64,000 nt of DNA from Rhizaria sp. SCN 62-66 (lineage: Eukaryota; Rhizaria, unplaced). The stretch spans positions 62,001 through 126,000 of the forward strand of contig MEDY01000069.1 of NCBI GenBank assembly GCA_001724265.1, read 5' to 3'. Position numbers and translations under genes: made by a program. Every line of letters begins with the position of its first letter. The stretch's first letter is position 1. Below the pieces are notes generated by a model. That model was not told the DNA's origin and did not search any database. It was given only the letters and a program-made list of their open reading frames with translations. Of the stretch, positions 45,662 through 57,930 are shown piece by piece.

Positions 45662-46521
45662 TAGAACTGCTGGTTCTGTTTCGTGACGAAGGGGTTTGGG
45701 CAGTGAATGAGATGAGGCGAGAACGAAGAAATGGCGATTACAGAGAGGATATGTGAGTGGGAAGAGGAAGTGGTAGGAAAGCGAGCATGATTCAGGATAC
45801 TTAATTAGTGCGACAGCCCATAAAGCTTACTGAGGGTTGTGTTACTGTTGTGGTTACGGCGTTTAAGTGGGAAGAATGGGCGACGCGGCGACGCAGAGTT
45901 GAGCTCCCGTCGGACCTCGAGAGGGCAGATGATATTCGACGTCGGCGTGACATTTTAACAAATAGTGTTACTCTTCCTTGGCACTCCTTGAGTCATAGTG
46001 TGTCCCAACAGCAAATACAAAGCAGCTGACGGCCTCCCCGTGGAGATATCCTGCAGTTTAGCTCGTCCCCAGTCACCCTCGAAACCCGCGGCTAGACTTT
46101 GATCACCCAGTCAATTGACCGATCGAGTGGACCGAGACTGGCCAACCGAGAAGAGCTCTGTCTGTTCTGAACGGTCATAATGAGACGATACAACGCACTC
46201 TGCATTGACACGGGAAGACCGTCAAACCATAATTGGCATGCATGTGTGGATATAAACCTATTTAACTGTTGCATTATTCAAACAGTTATTTACAAGGTCG
46301 CGAAATACCCTCCCAATGACATCCTTTCTAGATGCACGTTACTCACTCAAAACGACTCTCTCGCTGACCACACCTTCATTGCTCCCATGACAGCCACCCC
46401 CGCTCTTCGCTGGGTTTCACAAAACAACCGAGCGTATTTGTAGTGTTTAAACACCCTAACATCTCTCTTGCCTGGGCTGCGTCCCCTTACCCCCCTCTGA
46501 CTGGGCTGCTAGTGAGGCAAC
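45662..46521. other. Divergent intergenic region
   Basis: This spacer between DERA and CCDC146 should hold both promoters. GACGTC lies at 45938-45943. An 87-codon frame at 46180-46443 has no features and AT-rich composition; I treat it as chance. Confidence 0.5.
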
Positions 46522-49490
46522 ATGTCTGGTACGTTACCTCGCTCCCTTCACTGCTCTGCACCACCCTCAGCAACGCTAGATCACCTTGAACGCGATCAAC
46601 ACGCTTTTGCACACATAGACACTGACAGATAGATTGTTCCCCGCCTAACTGTACTATCTTTTGCATCTGTTTAGACACGCCCGAGGATGCGACGAGGGAC
46701 GTGACCAACACGGTCGCGTTCGCCTTCCTGGACGAGATGCTCTCCAAGGGCAAGCTCAGCCAGGAAACCGTCGACCTCTGCAAGGCAAACTACCGCAAAC
46801 TCCACGAGTCCGTCGTGACGTGCTTTGCCAACGAAAAGGCACTCATGGAGAAAGCCATGGAGCTGTCGACCGTGCTCGAAGAGGAGCGTAGCAAGATCGA
46901 GAGCAAGATTGGTTCGACCCACGACATGCACACCGACATCGAGCAGCTGCAGCGCGAAGCCGATGACGTTAACGCCGTCGTGCAGACCTTCCAGAACGAG
47001 GTCTCCGTGTGCCGCTTCGAGCTGGAGGAGCTGCAGGCGACGCGGCGTGAGAACGAGGTGCGCCGCGAGCAAAACGAAGTCAAGCAGCTGGCCGAGCTGC
47101 AGCCCATCAAAGAGCGGCTCACACAGCGGCTTGCCGAGCTAGAGGCTGACCTGCTGAAACAGAAGGAGGCCAAGGAGCGCGAGGACGAGAATACACAGGC
47201 GTACCTCACGCGCATCGCGGTGCAGACGGCCAAGATCACCGAAAACGAGCGGCTCAAGCTGAGCAAGCGCGGCGAGTACACTAAGGTCATGGGCGAGCCC
47301 GAGCGCATCCGGCAGCAGTGCGCGTCGCTCGAGATTGCGCAGAAGAAGCTCCAGACAGACGTGCGCGAGGCGACTGAGGCGGAGCGCCGCGCGGAGACCG
47401 ACTACCAGGCCGCCGAGCAGGCACGCATGGAGAAGGAGGCGCAATGCGACAAGGCCGTCGCAGCCAGCTCGCAGTTGCGCGCGACCGTGTTCAAGCTGCA
47501 GATGCACGCGGACGAGCTGCAGAGCAAAAAGCTGACCGAGCGCGAGCGCGCGGAGCGTGCCAAGGACAAGACGACTTTGTTGGAGGAAGAGCTGAAGCAG
47601 CTGCACGAGATGGGCAAGAAACACTTCGAGCAGATGTCCGAGTACCAGCGGCAGTACGAGCGCGCCAAGAAGGAGTACGAACGCCAGCGCCGCAAGCGCG
47701 ACTCGCTGCAAGCGCTGGTGCCGCCGCTCAAGGCGCAGCACGAGAGCATGATGCGACTCTGGAACGAGCTCGAGCGCGAGCTCAACGACAAGAAGAAGAT
47801 TCTCACCGAGATCAAGCTCGACGAAGAGCTGTTCACTGCACAGGTGCTTAACAAGGAGGACCTGGAGCGCGAGACCAAGGCGCTGCTGCAGGCCGTGTTG
47901 GCCGAGCGCCGCGATGTCGAGGCCAAGGTCGCGCAGGCCGACGCGCAGGAGAAGGCGCTGCTCAGCGACGTCGGCAACCTCTCGGCGCAGCGCGAGCGCA
48001 TGGCGCGCGAGGCGTCGCTGGCGATGGAGCAGTACGTCGAGGCGACCAAGGAGCTTAAGGCCAAGAACATGCTGCTCATGTCGCTCGACAAGCAGACGCT
48101 CGAGACGTATCAGCGCCTCAAGGTCACCTCAGTGCAGTACGAAAAAGTCAAGACGTCGCGCAATCGGTACCAGAGCCTATTGCAGGCCGCGGTGCAGACC
48201 GTAGCAGAGCTTAATGAGAAGATCAAGCTCCTACAGAGCGAGAGCGACACACTGCGTCAGGAAAGTGGCAGTATGAACCGCACTCTCTTGGACGAGGCGC
48301 GCACTCGCAGTAACCTCGTTGCCGGCCGCGACGCCGCGCGCATTGACCACAACAAGCTGAGCTCGATCCTGTCCGACGTGCAGGAGCAAGAGCGGCAGCA
48401 CGAGACGGAGATCGTCAAGCTCAACTCGATCGTGAACCAGACCGAGATCAAGATGCTCGAGCTGCGCCGCGACTACGCCGCTGCCGTGGACAACCGCAAC
48501 TTGACCGGCATCCAGCTCATCGACCGCAACGACGAGCTGTGTATCCTGTACGAGAAGTCAAACGTGCAGCAGGCCGTGCTGGGCAAAGGCGACGCCGAGC
48601 TGCGCCACAAGGACGAGCAGATCCGCGCTCTCAAGCTCGAGATTGCAGAACTGCGCCGCCGCGTCGAAAACGCGCGCTGCAGGCTCCCGTCGCTGCAGAT
48701 GTACGCGGCGTGCACGGCGACGCTGCAGCGCCTCGAGGACCAGCTGCGGCAGGAGCGCGAAATCACCAATGCGCTCACGGTCAAGCTGGAAGAGCCCGCG
48801 GAGACTGCGGGCGCGGCGGGTGGCGAAGGCTCGCGCTGCCGCTTGCTCAAGGGTTCGGACCCGTCGCCTGAGGTGCTCAACGCGCAGATCGCGATCCTGG
48901 GCGACCGGCTCAACGCGAAGAAAGAGCAGCTGCTGGAGCGCGAGCTCGTACTGGACGAGGTCACTTCCCTCAGCGACAAGCTCAAAGTGCAGGCCGCCGA
49001 GACGCGCGGCTCGACACTGGACCTCGCGAAGCGCATCAACGATTACCAGGCGCGCATTCGCACCATGACGCGCAAGATCATGGCCGTGATCTCCGAGCTG
49101 TCGATGTACCAGGCGACGGCGATGAAGCTCGAGCAGCAGCGCGCCGAGGCCGCCGCCGTGCTCGCCACGGCCAAGGAGCGTGCGGCCCAGGGCGTGCCGC
49201 CAACGGACGACGCAGAGTACGAGTGGTACCGCATCGAGCGCGACCGCGTGCGCCGCCAGGAGGCGCTCATGGAGCGTATGGCGAACGAGAAGACGATGAT
49301 GGCCAACGCGCAGCGCGCGGCGCAGGGCATCGCGGTCAAGACCACTGCCGAGGCGCGGCCTAACCACTACTTGCCCGAGGAGCTGGCGCTGCCCAAGCCC
49401 TACGGCGCGCTGGCGCCGTTCAAGCCGCAGCAGCAGGGCGCGACTATCCGCCACGTGCGCAAGCCAGAGCCACGCGAGCTGCAGCTCTAA
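46522..49490 (+). CDS. CCDC146: Coiled-coil flagellar protein CCDC146/MBO2
   Basis: A tiny first exon, 46522-46528 (ATGTCTG), joins 46675-49490 across a GTACGT intron with acceptor TGTTTAG and a CTAAC branch-like string, giving MSDTPEDATRDVTN and 940 residues. The N-terminal signature TVAFAFLDEMLSKGKLSQET, followed by LCKANYRKLHESVV, and the C-terminal LPKPYGALAPFKP match CCDC146. The whole middle is heptad-repeat coiled coil, with LLERELVLDEVTSLSDKL near residue 800 as in homologs. Chlamydomonas MBO2 and vertebrate CCDC146 act in axoneme and centriole-associated structures and are needed for normal flagellar beating, so the organism very probably builds motile flagella. It ends in TAA. Confidence 0.92.
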
Positions 49491-49860
49491 GCACGCTCAC
49501 GCACAGTCTCAAAACTCGTGTTAATTTCATTTCGATAAGATTTAGCAGTCTTCTACGCACTTATGTAGGTCTGCGATGTATACAATAGCTTCCTTTTTAT
49601 GTTCTCGCAAACTTTAAGTCTTTTATCTCATCATAACTTTGCAAAGATAAACCCCATTAGTTGGGGACTGTAACTGTATTTAATGGAGATATTAAAATGG
49701 TTGCGAATACTTACTAGGTAACACAACAAAACAACACGCATACTGACCTGGAGAGGATCGCTTTCGAAATTAACTACCCATCCATCAAAAACACAACGAT
49801 ACGTGAAGCTTGAGCTCATACAACATAACTTACGTATGTCGCGTGAACAAGTCGTTCACT
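49491..49860. other. Convergent intergenic region
   Basis: AT-rich spacer between the CCDC146 stop and the Mut-7-like stop. No gene was recognised. Confidence 0.5.
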
Positions 49861-52587
49861 TCACGGGCGCTTATCTCCGCCCTTGTTTTTCGCGTTGCTG
49901 TTGCTGTTCTCCGCAGTGACCGGGTCCGTGATGTTGGCGCACAGATGCAGCCACGCGAGCCCGCCACCAGTGGTCTCAGCGATCTTGCGCGCCAGGTCGA
50001 GGATGACAACCGGGAGCACCCAGGCGTCGAGGGCGGCGTACGTCAGCTGCGCTGACGACAGCGGGCGACGCGACCAGTCCGAGACCTGCTGCCCCTTGAA
50101 GAGCTGCTTGCCCATTGCGATCTGCACGGCCGTGGCCAGTCCGGCGGGGCTGGTGCGCGTGGAGACAAAGCGCGCGACGGCCGAGCGCGGCACGTCGCGC
50201 AGCGCGGCGCCAGACAGCGACAGGAGCGTGCTGCGCGCGGACGCCGGCAGCGTGGCGACCGTGATCTGCGGCGAGCCCATGCCGGAGCCGGGGGACCCGA
50301 CGCCGGACCCAGGCGAGCCAAGGCCGATGCTGGTGGGCGTGCCGACGGGCAGCGGGGACACCAGCGCACCAGCATCGTCGCCGGCACCGGCGCCAGCGCC
50401 AGTGTCGGCGTCAGCGTTCGCGTCGGCATCAGCCTCAACATCGCCATCAGCATTGCCGTTGCCGTTGCCAGTGCCGGGGTTGCCGCCGCGGCCGCTGCGG
50501 CCGTTGCCGGTGGCGGCGACGAGCTCGGGCAGCGCGTTCTTGCACACCGTGCCAACGCATAGCAGCGGTGCGCAGACCGAGAAGGCGGTGATGTGGCGGT
50601 ACAGCCCCGCGAGTCCCGAAATGTCCTCGGCGAAGGCCTGGCCCAGCTTGAGCACCCGGGGGTGCGACCACAACAGGCCGATCGCAGCGTTGAGGTCGGC
50701 GACGCCGGGCGCGTCGGGCTTGGCGAACTCGGGCAGGTCGACCAGGAAGGCTGTGTTGTGAATCGAGATCTGCAGCAGGAGCGGGTGCTGCGGGCGGCCA
50801 TCGAAATTGATCGCGGACTCGGTGTCAAGCCCGATCATGAGAGGGAACCGCGCCTGCAGCAGCGCCGCCGGATCCAGCGTCAGCCCGTCGGGCGTCACCA
50901 TCTGCGGGGCCGGGTCCTCGTCGGTGGCCGCAGCGCCGGCGCCGCCGTGCGCGCTCACGGCGCTCACGGCGCTCGCAGTGCTCACAGCGCTCGCGGCGGT
51001 GCTGAGGGGCGCGCTGGTGAGGCCGCCGCCGGTACCGCTGGGCGTGGGCGTCACAACCCCAGTCATGAGCACCGCGCCGGAGCTAGAGCACGTGCCTACG
51101 CGTTCCGGCACGGGCAGCTCGGTCGCGTCGACGGCGGCGATGGCGTCCTGCGCGCTCTTGAGGAAGTGCGCCGCGGACGCAGCGCTGTTGACCATGAGCA
51201 CCTGGGCGTCGGCAGGCAGCTGGACGTACTTCTCGTCGCCGCCGCACTGCGTCTCGGCCAGCTCGACCGACGACGACGGCAGCCGCTGGTCTGGGTTGTT
51301 GGCCAGCGCGTGCACCAGCTGCTGCGGCGGCGTGATGCGGTACCGCTTGCACAGCTCGTTGGCCTCGTAGTACTGCTCCCTGCGCACGGCCATGCTGACG
51401 ACGGCGCGGACAAGCGCGACGTTGCCCTTGGTGAGCGCCTGACACAGCTCCATGGTGCGGTTCGAGTAGACGATGAAGCCGACGCTCTTGATTGCAAGCT
51501 GATACTCCAGCTCCGGGTACTGGGAGATGGGCACCTTGGCGAGGTTGAGCAGCGCGGACGCGGTCTTGGAAGCACGGTTCTGCATCAGGGCGCGCATGAC
51601 CAAGTCAAGCGTCTGGGCCATGTACTTCTCCTTCTTCGCCGCGGACGCCGTGGCGAAGAAGAGCGACATGAGCTGCGTGAACATGGACGTGTTCTCGGGC
51701 TGGTAGCACTCGGAGAAGCGGCGCACGAGGTCCGGGATGTCGACCAGGTCGACGATGCCCAGGTTCTCGATGACGTGGCGCATGTGGCGCGGGTCCACCG
51801 TGCCGTGCTTGATTGCGTTGTTGAACAGGTTGAGGCGCTGCTTCTGGCTCAGGTTGAGGTCGAAGAGGCGCAGACAAGTGGACTTGTCAAGCAGATTGCC
51901 CCCGTCGAGGCACACGAAGTGATGCAACCACGAGCACGCGGGCTCCGCCAGCGGCTGCGTGTGAAACGCTTTCGTCAGCTGGTACACCGACGGCAGCAGC
52001 GGCACGGGCGGCACTGTGTGTGGCGTGAAGGCGGGCGGCAGCGAGTAGACCACGGAGGCGGTCTTGGTGCGGGTGACGACATCGCTCGAGTACGAGTCGA
52101 TCGGGACCGTGCCGGCGGGAGGCGCGTCGGTGGGCCAGCAGGAGTAGTTGACGCTGGGAAGCGCGGTGAGGAAGACGTTTGTGATGTGGTGCGCGCGGCA
52201 GCGGAAGAGCAAGAGCATCCAGAGCGAGAAGAAGGGGTGGTCCATGCCGCGGCTGTTGGCGTGCGACACGGGCTCGAAGTGCAGACGCTCGATCGCGCGC
52301 GTCATCGCGTTGCAGACGTACGCCGCAAAGGACGGGATCGGGATGTGGGCAAAGAGCCCAGTCCATGCGGAGATCACATTCGTGCACAGAGTCTCGAACC
52401 AATCCTCGATAGTGCCCGGCAAGGGCGCGTGGGCTGGCGGGAACGCGTGCACGGAGAGATCAATCTTGTGTTTTGTGATGTGCTGCATCAGGTCCTCAAG
52501 ATGCTGCGTCGAGTACTTAATCAGCACGTCTACGGGGGGACCGGTGCTCCTCTGCTGGCGCTTGGAGCCGGCTTGCTTGGGAGGCAT
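49861..52587 (-). CDS. Mut-7/EXD3-like 3'-5' exonuclease domain protein
   Basis: Single exon, 908 residues, starting at the ATG at 52587 (MPPKQAGSKRQQRS); the frame beyond it starts only with GTG. The first 500 residues are helical and resemble the N-terminal region of Mut-7/EXD3 (for example NVISAWTGLFAHIPIPSFAA, ACSWLHHFVCLDGGNLLDKS). The C-terminal third is a DEDDy exonuclease: LMIGLDTESAIN (Asp-x-Glu near residue 586), FAEDISGLAGLYRH (second Asp) and SSAQLTYAALDAWVLPVVIL (Tyr-x3-Asp near 849). A Gly/Asp/Ala-rich insert of about 100 residues interrupts the fold after the CVGTVCKNALPELV segment. Mut-7 of worms trims small RNAs; here the target is unknown. It ends in TGA. Confidence 0.85.
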   Translation of the reverse strand: MPPKQAGSKRQQRSTGPPVDVLIKYSTQHLEDLMQHITKHKIDLSVHAFPPAHAPLPGTIEDWFETLCTNVISAWTGLFAHIPIPSFAAYVCNAMTRAIERLHFEPVSHANSRGMDHPFFSLWMLLLFRCRAHHITNVFLTALPSVNYSCWPTDAPPAGTVPIDSYSSDVVTRTKTASVVYSLPPAFTPHTVPPVPLLPSVYQLTKAFHTQPLAEPACSWLHHFVCLDGGNLLDKSTCLRLFDLNLSQKQRLNLFNNAIKHGTVDPRHMRHVIENLGIVDLVDIPDLVRRFSECYQPENTSMFTQLMSLFFATASAAKKEKYMAQTLDLVMRALMQNRASKTASALLNLAKVPISQYPELEYQLAIKSVGFIVYSNRTMELCQALTKGNVALVRAVVSMAVRREQYYEANELCKRYRITPPQQLVHALANNPDQRLPSSSVELAETQCGGDEKYVQLPADAQVLMVNSAASAAHFLKSAQDAIAAVDATELPVPERVGTCSSSGAVLMTGVVTPTPSGTGGGLTSAPLSTAASAVSTASAVSAVSAHGGAGAAATDEDPAPQMVTPDGLTLDPAALLQARFPLMIGLDTESAINFDGRPQHPLLLQISIHNTAFLVDLPEFAKPDAPGVADLNAAIGLLWSHPRVLKLGQAFAEDISGLAGLYRHITAFSVCAPLLCVGTVCKNALPELVAATGNGRSGRGGNPGTGNGNGNADGDVEADADANADADTGAGAGAGDDAGALVSPLPVGTPTSIGLGSPGSGVGSPGSGMGSPQITVATLPASARSTLLSLSGAALRDVPRSAVARFVSTRTSPAGLATAVQIAMGKQLFKGQQVSDWSRRPLSSAQLTYAALDAWVLPVVILDLARKIAETTGGGLAWLHLCANITDPVTAENSNSNAKNKGGDKRP

Positions 52588-53165
52588 CTTTGTAGCTGAG
52601 TGTAGAGGAACTAGTCCTAAAGGCAGGTTGAAAATCAAGGTGAAACGATGCAATTTCACAGTGTGAAAATATAATTCAAGTGCAGTTTATTCGCGTTTTG
52701 ATCTAGAAATTGAAATGTGGCGCTACTCTTGTTCTCGTTATCTATATCGAGATTCAGCTTTTCAAGCTCTTCGTGGACGGATGCTTTTCACAGAAGTCAA
52801 AAACCACTTGTGGTTGAAAACAAAGATGGCAACATAAACCGACATCAACAGCGTCAGAAGAAGATCACTCTCTGGGCATAGATAGAAATATACTACTACA
52901 TCCCACATTCAGTGGCTTTGATTCAGTTGAACTCATCTTCATGTCTTTGTATTCTCTCTCTACATCGCTGCATAACTCAGATACAGCGTCATAATCGCAA
53001 TGTACATGTACACGTACGTACATGCATAAGAACAGTGTGTTCTTCATTCTAAATCTAAGTAATAGCATTATCATATCATATCATAAACATAAACAATATA
53101 AGCATATCTCGTATGATCGGAAACAATAACACCAATGATCTCCCTCATATCAGAAGTTATGTTGT
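52588..53165. other. Tandem intergenic region
   Basis: AT-rich spacer upstream of the Mut-7-like gene and downstream of epsilon-COP. It holds short tandem strings such as ATCATATCATATCATAAACATAAAC near 53070. No gene was recognised. Confidence 0.5.
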
Positions 53166-54246
53166 TTAGTTATAGTTGGCGGCGCACTTGTCAAATAGCG
53201 CGGACGCGGCGGCCTCCTTGGCAAACCAATCAGCTCCGGGGTGCGCCTGCTTAAGCTCCTCCAACACCTTGCTCAGCACGTCGTCCGCGGCGGGCGTGAC
53301 GGAGCCGCGGTGGAACATGCACACCGCCGAGTTGACCAGAGTGTCCACGGTCGCCGGGTGCCCGTTGGCGCGCGCGAGCTCGCGGGCCTGACGCAAGTAC
53401 TGGAAACCCTCGCGCGCCTTCTGCTGCAGCAGTTGCGTAACGGCAAGCAGCGAGAGCACGACGGGGGACGGCCCGGCCTTCTCGGCGACTTCGGTGAGCG
53501 TGTTGAAGGCCTCGGTGAGGGACGAGGAAGAGTGCTTGGCAATGAGCACCCAGGACAGGGCGAGCTGAGACAGTGCGTCATCGTCGTCGACGTCGCACAT
53601 CTGGCGCGCAACCTTCTCCGCGAGGTCCACGCGCTGCATCGCGAGCAAGATCTGCACCTGCGTCGCAAGCCTAGAGAGTCAAGAAGGCAAAGCAGGGGAC
53701 GTTACAGTATGAGCAAGTTGAAAAATTGATTGTACAGCGGAGAACGAGAGTTGTGATAAGACAACATCAAAGAAAATAGTCCTGGGAAAAATAAAAACAG
53801 TAATAACACGAGGTTTTAGTCTCATAAACGTACTTCTCGAGGTTGTCGGCGGCGTTAGTGGAGACGATCTGAAGGGCTTCCTTGAGGTTGCCATCGAGGA
53901 TGTAGATGCTCGCGGCCTGCAGCTGGACCGTAACATCGGCAGCAAAGTCGGCGTCCTTAAGCCAGGCCTCGATCGTGTCGAGCACGGTCTGGCGGTGCTG
54001 CGGCGTGCCGCGGTGGATGCGGTACATGACGTAGAGCTTGATGCTCTGCAGTGCGATGGGGGAGGTGGCCGTCACCACAGCGTCCAGCTGCGCGGGTGAG
54101 AGCTCGGCCAGCGCGCGGTGGCGAAAGACGTCAACAAAGGGAACGGAGGGGGGAATGTTGGCCGCCTCGGAGATGCAGGTCTGGTACTGGCCGAGGTAGA
54201 AGGCGTTGCGCACAGTACGCAAGTCATCGATCTGGTTGTACGACAT
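53166..54246 (-). CDS. COPE: Coatomer subunit epsilon
   Basis: Two exons, 53834-54246 and 53166-53670, join within an AAG codon across a GTACGT intron, giving 305 residues, close to the family's usual 290-310. The start MSYNQIDDLRTVRNAFYLGQ and the tetratricopeptide-like helical pairs match epsilon-COP: VTVQLQAASIYILDGNLKEA, QVQILLAMQRVDLAEKVARQ, LLQQKAREGFQYLRQARELA, GHPATVDTLVNSAVC. Epsilon-COP caps the alpha-COP C-terminus in the COPI coat and supports Golgi-to-ER transport. It ends in TAA. Confidence 0.93.
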
Positions 54247-54776
54247 GCTCCTGCATAGCAAACGCGTTTCCACAAGATATCAAGGTGAAGACAAGCGTTT
54301 TGAGTGGTGTGGATAGTAAAATGTGATATTTTCCAGCAGTAAGTACAGAGATAAAGCAGTAGCATTACAAATATAATATAATTGAGCGCTGTAGGGGTGA
54401 TTCGAAGTATGTCGAGTCAGCCAAAGTGGGTCGCCTCTAGCTGGACCCTGACAGAGATTGAAATCAGCTCAGATCGGCTCAAATCGATCGTCAATGCGGC
54501 ATGAATTTTAACAATGAGTATTATATCTTCGCATCAGTATAAATATAAAATCGTCACTCTTACTTGACGTCTCTTGCCTTTCCACAGCTCATCGCCCTAA
54601 CTTGCCTGATCCCTCTCGCTTTGTCACGCCAGGATCTTCCCTCAGCACCAGCCCGTACCGCTTTCGCTCCCGGAAACTGGTCAGATTGCCTTCTCTCGCA
54701 ACAAACTCCGACCCTGGTGCACGTTGCTCTGTGATCTTTGCTAGGCACTGCGCGCTGCGCTGAGACGTCGTGATAT
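54247..54776. other. Divergent intergenic region
   Basis: Spacer between epsilon-COP and the SMP-protein gene, holding both promoters. Two GACGTC palindromes occur, 54566-54571 and 54764-54769, the second directly before the SMP-protein ATG. No gene was recognised. Confidence 0.5.
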
Positions 54777-57347
54777 ATGATGGGTTTTCTCATCTTTCTC
54801 GGAGGTACGTCCCTCTATTCTAGTCACGCACTTCACTATAAATGTAAGCTCCTCTGTGCCACTATATTCCCACTCTCTTACCATACGCACTTGCATTGTT
54901 GACCATGCTATAGGATTGCTATTGGGCGTTGTCTTGTCCCTCGTTGCCTTGTTCTTCGCGCTGTTCAACGTGCGCCTCTTCTCCTCCGCGTCTGGCGGCG
55001 TGCAGCTGCGCTCCGCGGGCGACCACCTGCGCTCCCGCATCTCGCGCCCCTCGGCCGCGCCGCGCGGAGCCGCGTTTGCCAAGTACCCCGTGCGCTCGCT
55101 GCTCGACACTTACTTCGACGCGAACCGCGACGAAGAAGGCAACTTCTTCGAAGACCCCGAGGCGCTGGCCATCAGCAACAGCGGCACTGCCGCCGCCGCG
55201 GCCGCTGCTGCACCCGCGTTCGCCTGCTTCCTTAAGTCCTCTGTCGGCAGCGCCCCGAACGACAGCACGCCGCAGTCTCTCGACGACAACAACTCTGTCG
55301 CGGGCTCTCAAAGCAGCAGCAGTGTTGCGCATACCAACACCTCCAGCTCACTCGATACTGCCAACATGGCCGCCTCCGGCCTGGCGAGCCCTGTAATGCG
55401 CGCAGCCGACGACGACTGGGCCCGCGAGGTTGAGGCTAACTCGGTCCGTCTTAGCGTTGCCCTTGAGACGTACTTGCAGACCGCGCTGGCGGCTACCCAC
55501 CCCAACCCCGACGACGCCGACGCCGACGCCATCGCCGAGGCGGCGGCGGCGGCTGCGGCTGCCGCTGCGAGGGACCGTGAGCAGCCCGTGGCCGGCGTGG
55601 AGCCCGGGGGCGAGAGCGTGGTGTGGTTGAACCTGCTCATTCGCCGTGCGCTGCAGTTCGCCGTTGGGCTGGGCGTCGAGGTCGAGCAGTCCACGCACGC
55701 CGCCGCCGCCGCAGCCGCAGCCGCCGCGGCCACGACTGCAAACACCGGAGCTCAGAGCGAAGCGCTGGGTAGCCCAGTGTCGTCACCGCTGTCGTCGCCC
55801 CTTAGCAAGGGCAAGGGCGGCGCCGGTGTCTCAGCGCGCCCCCTAGCGACGGCCACCGGCGTGGCGAGCGATGAGTACAACATCAGCAGCAGCGGCAGTG
55901 ACCGTGCGCAGAAAGTGGACACGGTCACCACGGCCGCCGCGCTGTCGACGTCGCTCTCGCCCCGGCCTCAGCGCACCCGCGCGGCCACAGCTGGCGCCGC
56001 AGCCTCAGCCACAGCCTCAAACAACCCCAACGCCGCCAGCAATGCGGGCTCTGGCAGCAGCACTGCGAGTGCGAGCGCGAGTCGCCGTCCTGCGCCGTTC
56101 GACGCCTCGTCGTCCGTGCTCGTTCAGCTTGCCAACGCGGCTCTGGCGCGCGCGCCGCTGCCCGACCTGCTGGGTGTGACGCAGATCGAGACGCTGTACC
56201 CCGGAGTCGTGGCGCCGCTAATCCACCGTGTCGCCGTGCTGTCGGCGGAGCCCGGGGAGCCGATTGTGTTCGAGGTCGAGTGGACATACACCGGAGACTC
56301 CGTGCTTGAGGTTTCGACGAGCCTCAAGATCGACGCGTTTGGCATCAAGGGGCTCGCCTCCATGCCCGTGCAGGTCCGTAATCGCAACTGTTGAACTGAA
56401 ACGCAGAAGTGTTTACTTGTTGAATGAGTTTCTTTTTGTCATGAATTGAATCTTGTGAATTGTAATCACATTTTCATATTTTTTGCTTTTTTTCACGAGT
56501 TCATATATCTTTGTTGTTTTCTTCGCTGCGTATATAGGTCGCAATCTCGAACATTTACATCGCCGCTTGCACACGCTTCTCGCTGGCACTGACTCCCCGC
56601 GACTCAGCCCTCTCCTTCTGCCTCACTGCCCCCCCCGTGCTGCGCTTCGACCTTGCCTCAGCGCTCGGTTACTACATCCAGCTCGTCAACACGCCGCATA
56701 TCCACTCGATCGTGCACAAGCTCGCCACCGCCGCGCTCGCGAAGGCCGCCGTCGCACCCAACATTGTCTCGGTCCCCTTGCTGCGCGGTGTGAGCGACAA
56801 GCTCGTGGCCGCCGCACTCACGGTCTTCGGCCTCAAGCCCCCCGCGCCCGTGTCTGCGCCCGTGTCTTCGTCTGCGCTGGCACCTGTGCCGGCTCGCAGT
56901 GATGCCGCGGGGACGCGTGATGGAACTCGTGAGGGTGCAGCTCGTGATGCCAGTGGGCCGAGCACGCCTGCGGTCACGCGTACGCAGGCGAGGACCGGGC
57001 AGCAGCCGCAAGAGGAAGAGGAAGAGGAGCTTACTCGCGGACAGGGGCAGGGGCAGCGGGACGCCGCGTTGTCGGGCCTCCGCGTCCGCACTGCCGCGAA
57101 CAACAACACGGCCGACTCGGCCACTCGTGATAACAACATCAGTGGAATGCGTTCCCCGAACGCCACCGCGCAAGAGCAGTCGCAGGCGATGAAGTCGCCG
57201 CTGGGACTGGGCTCCGGCGCCGCCGGGCGCGGGCAGGCCGGCGCTCTCGTCAGCGCGCTGAGCGGCGCCATCGGGTCCGGAGCAAAGAGCCCGGTGCTGA
57301 GTCAGCAGCTGTGGGGGGACGACGCCAAGAAGGGCGAGTTCTACTGA
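54777..57347 (+). CDS. SMP-domain lipid-transfer protein
   Basis: Three exons, 54777-54804, 54914-56373 and 56538-57347, with donors GTACGT and GTCCGT, join to 765 residues. The N-terminus is one hydrophobic helix built across the first intron (GFLIFLGGLLLGVVLSLVAL), placing the protein in the ER or a linked membrane. The SMP module is split by low-complexity inserts: VVWLNLLIRRALQFAVGLG, VLVQLANAALARAPLPDLL, GVTQIETLYPGVVAPLIHRV, VFEVEWTYTGDSVLEVSTSL, and in exon 3 LRFDLASALGYYIQLVNTPH. SMP domains of the TEX2/Nvj2/PDZD8 group form lipid-carrying tubes at membrane contact sites. The tail is Ala/Gly/Thr-rich and featureless. It ends in TGA. Confidence 0.85.
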
Positions 57348-57930
57348 AGAGTGCCAGCTGACAAGCATGCACACTGACAACAGGCACAAATAATGCAGCA
57401 ACATCAGTGTCACCTGGCGTTGTGATATGTCTGTCGAGTAATGTTAAGGTATTTTATTCCGAGCAAGCTGAGTATGGTTCTCGGACTTCTGTTTGTAACC
57501 AATGTTTAGGATTTACTCGTCGTATTAAAACTTAAAGTAACGCTATCTAGGTATTTTGTATTTATGTTTATCTCTGTAACTTTCCATTGGTTTGTATAGA
57601 GTAATACAAGGTATATTTATGTCAAAGACACACAACATTGTTTTTACGCCTTCTTAAAGTTAGACAAGATCGGAACGATTCCAACTAATACAAAGAAGTG
57701 TGCGTAGTACAGATCTGGAGTGAGATAGAACAAAGTGAATTGTATGATTTCTCAGACACACCCAACAGTTGTGTGGCACTGGCCCCATATGCATACATGT
57801 ACATAACAGTATGCATACAAAACCATCACATCAGAAGCACATTCATACACGACACCATAAATCATTCGTGGAAGCACGGTATTAACAGGAGAGTTTGCAG
57901 ACACACGCATTAACACAATCCATCAAGCAT
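57348..57930. other. Convergent intergenic region
   Basis: AT-rich spacer between the SMP-protein stop and the QPRT stop. No gene was recognised. Confidence 0.5.

Noticed and set aside
45808-46029. 73-codon open frame
   Set aside because: It begins at GTG in the divergent spacer and has no recognisable features.
46180-46443. 87-codon open frame upstream of CCDC146
   Set aside because: No motif and AT-rich; it would end at TAG, which no accepted gene does, and it sits in the promoter region.
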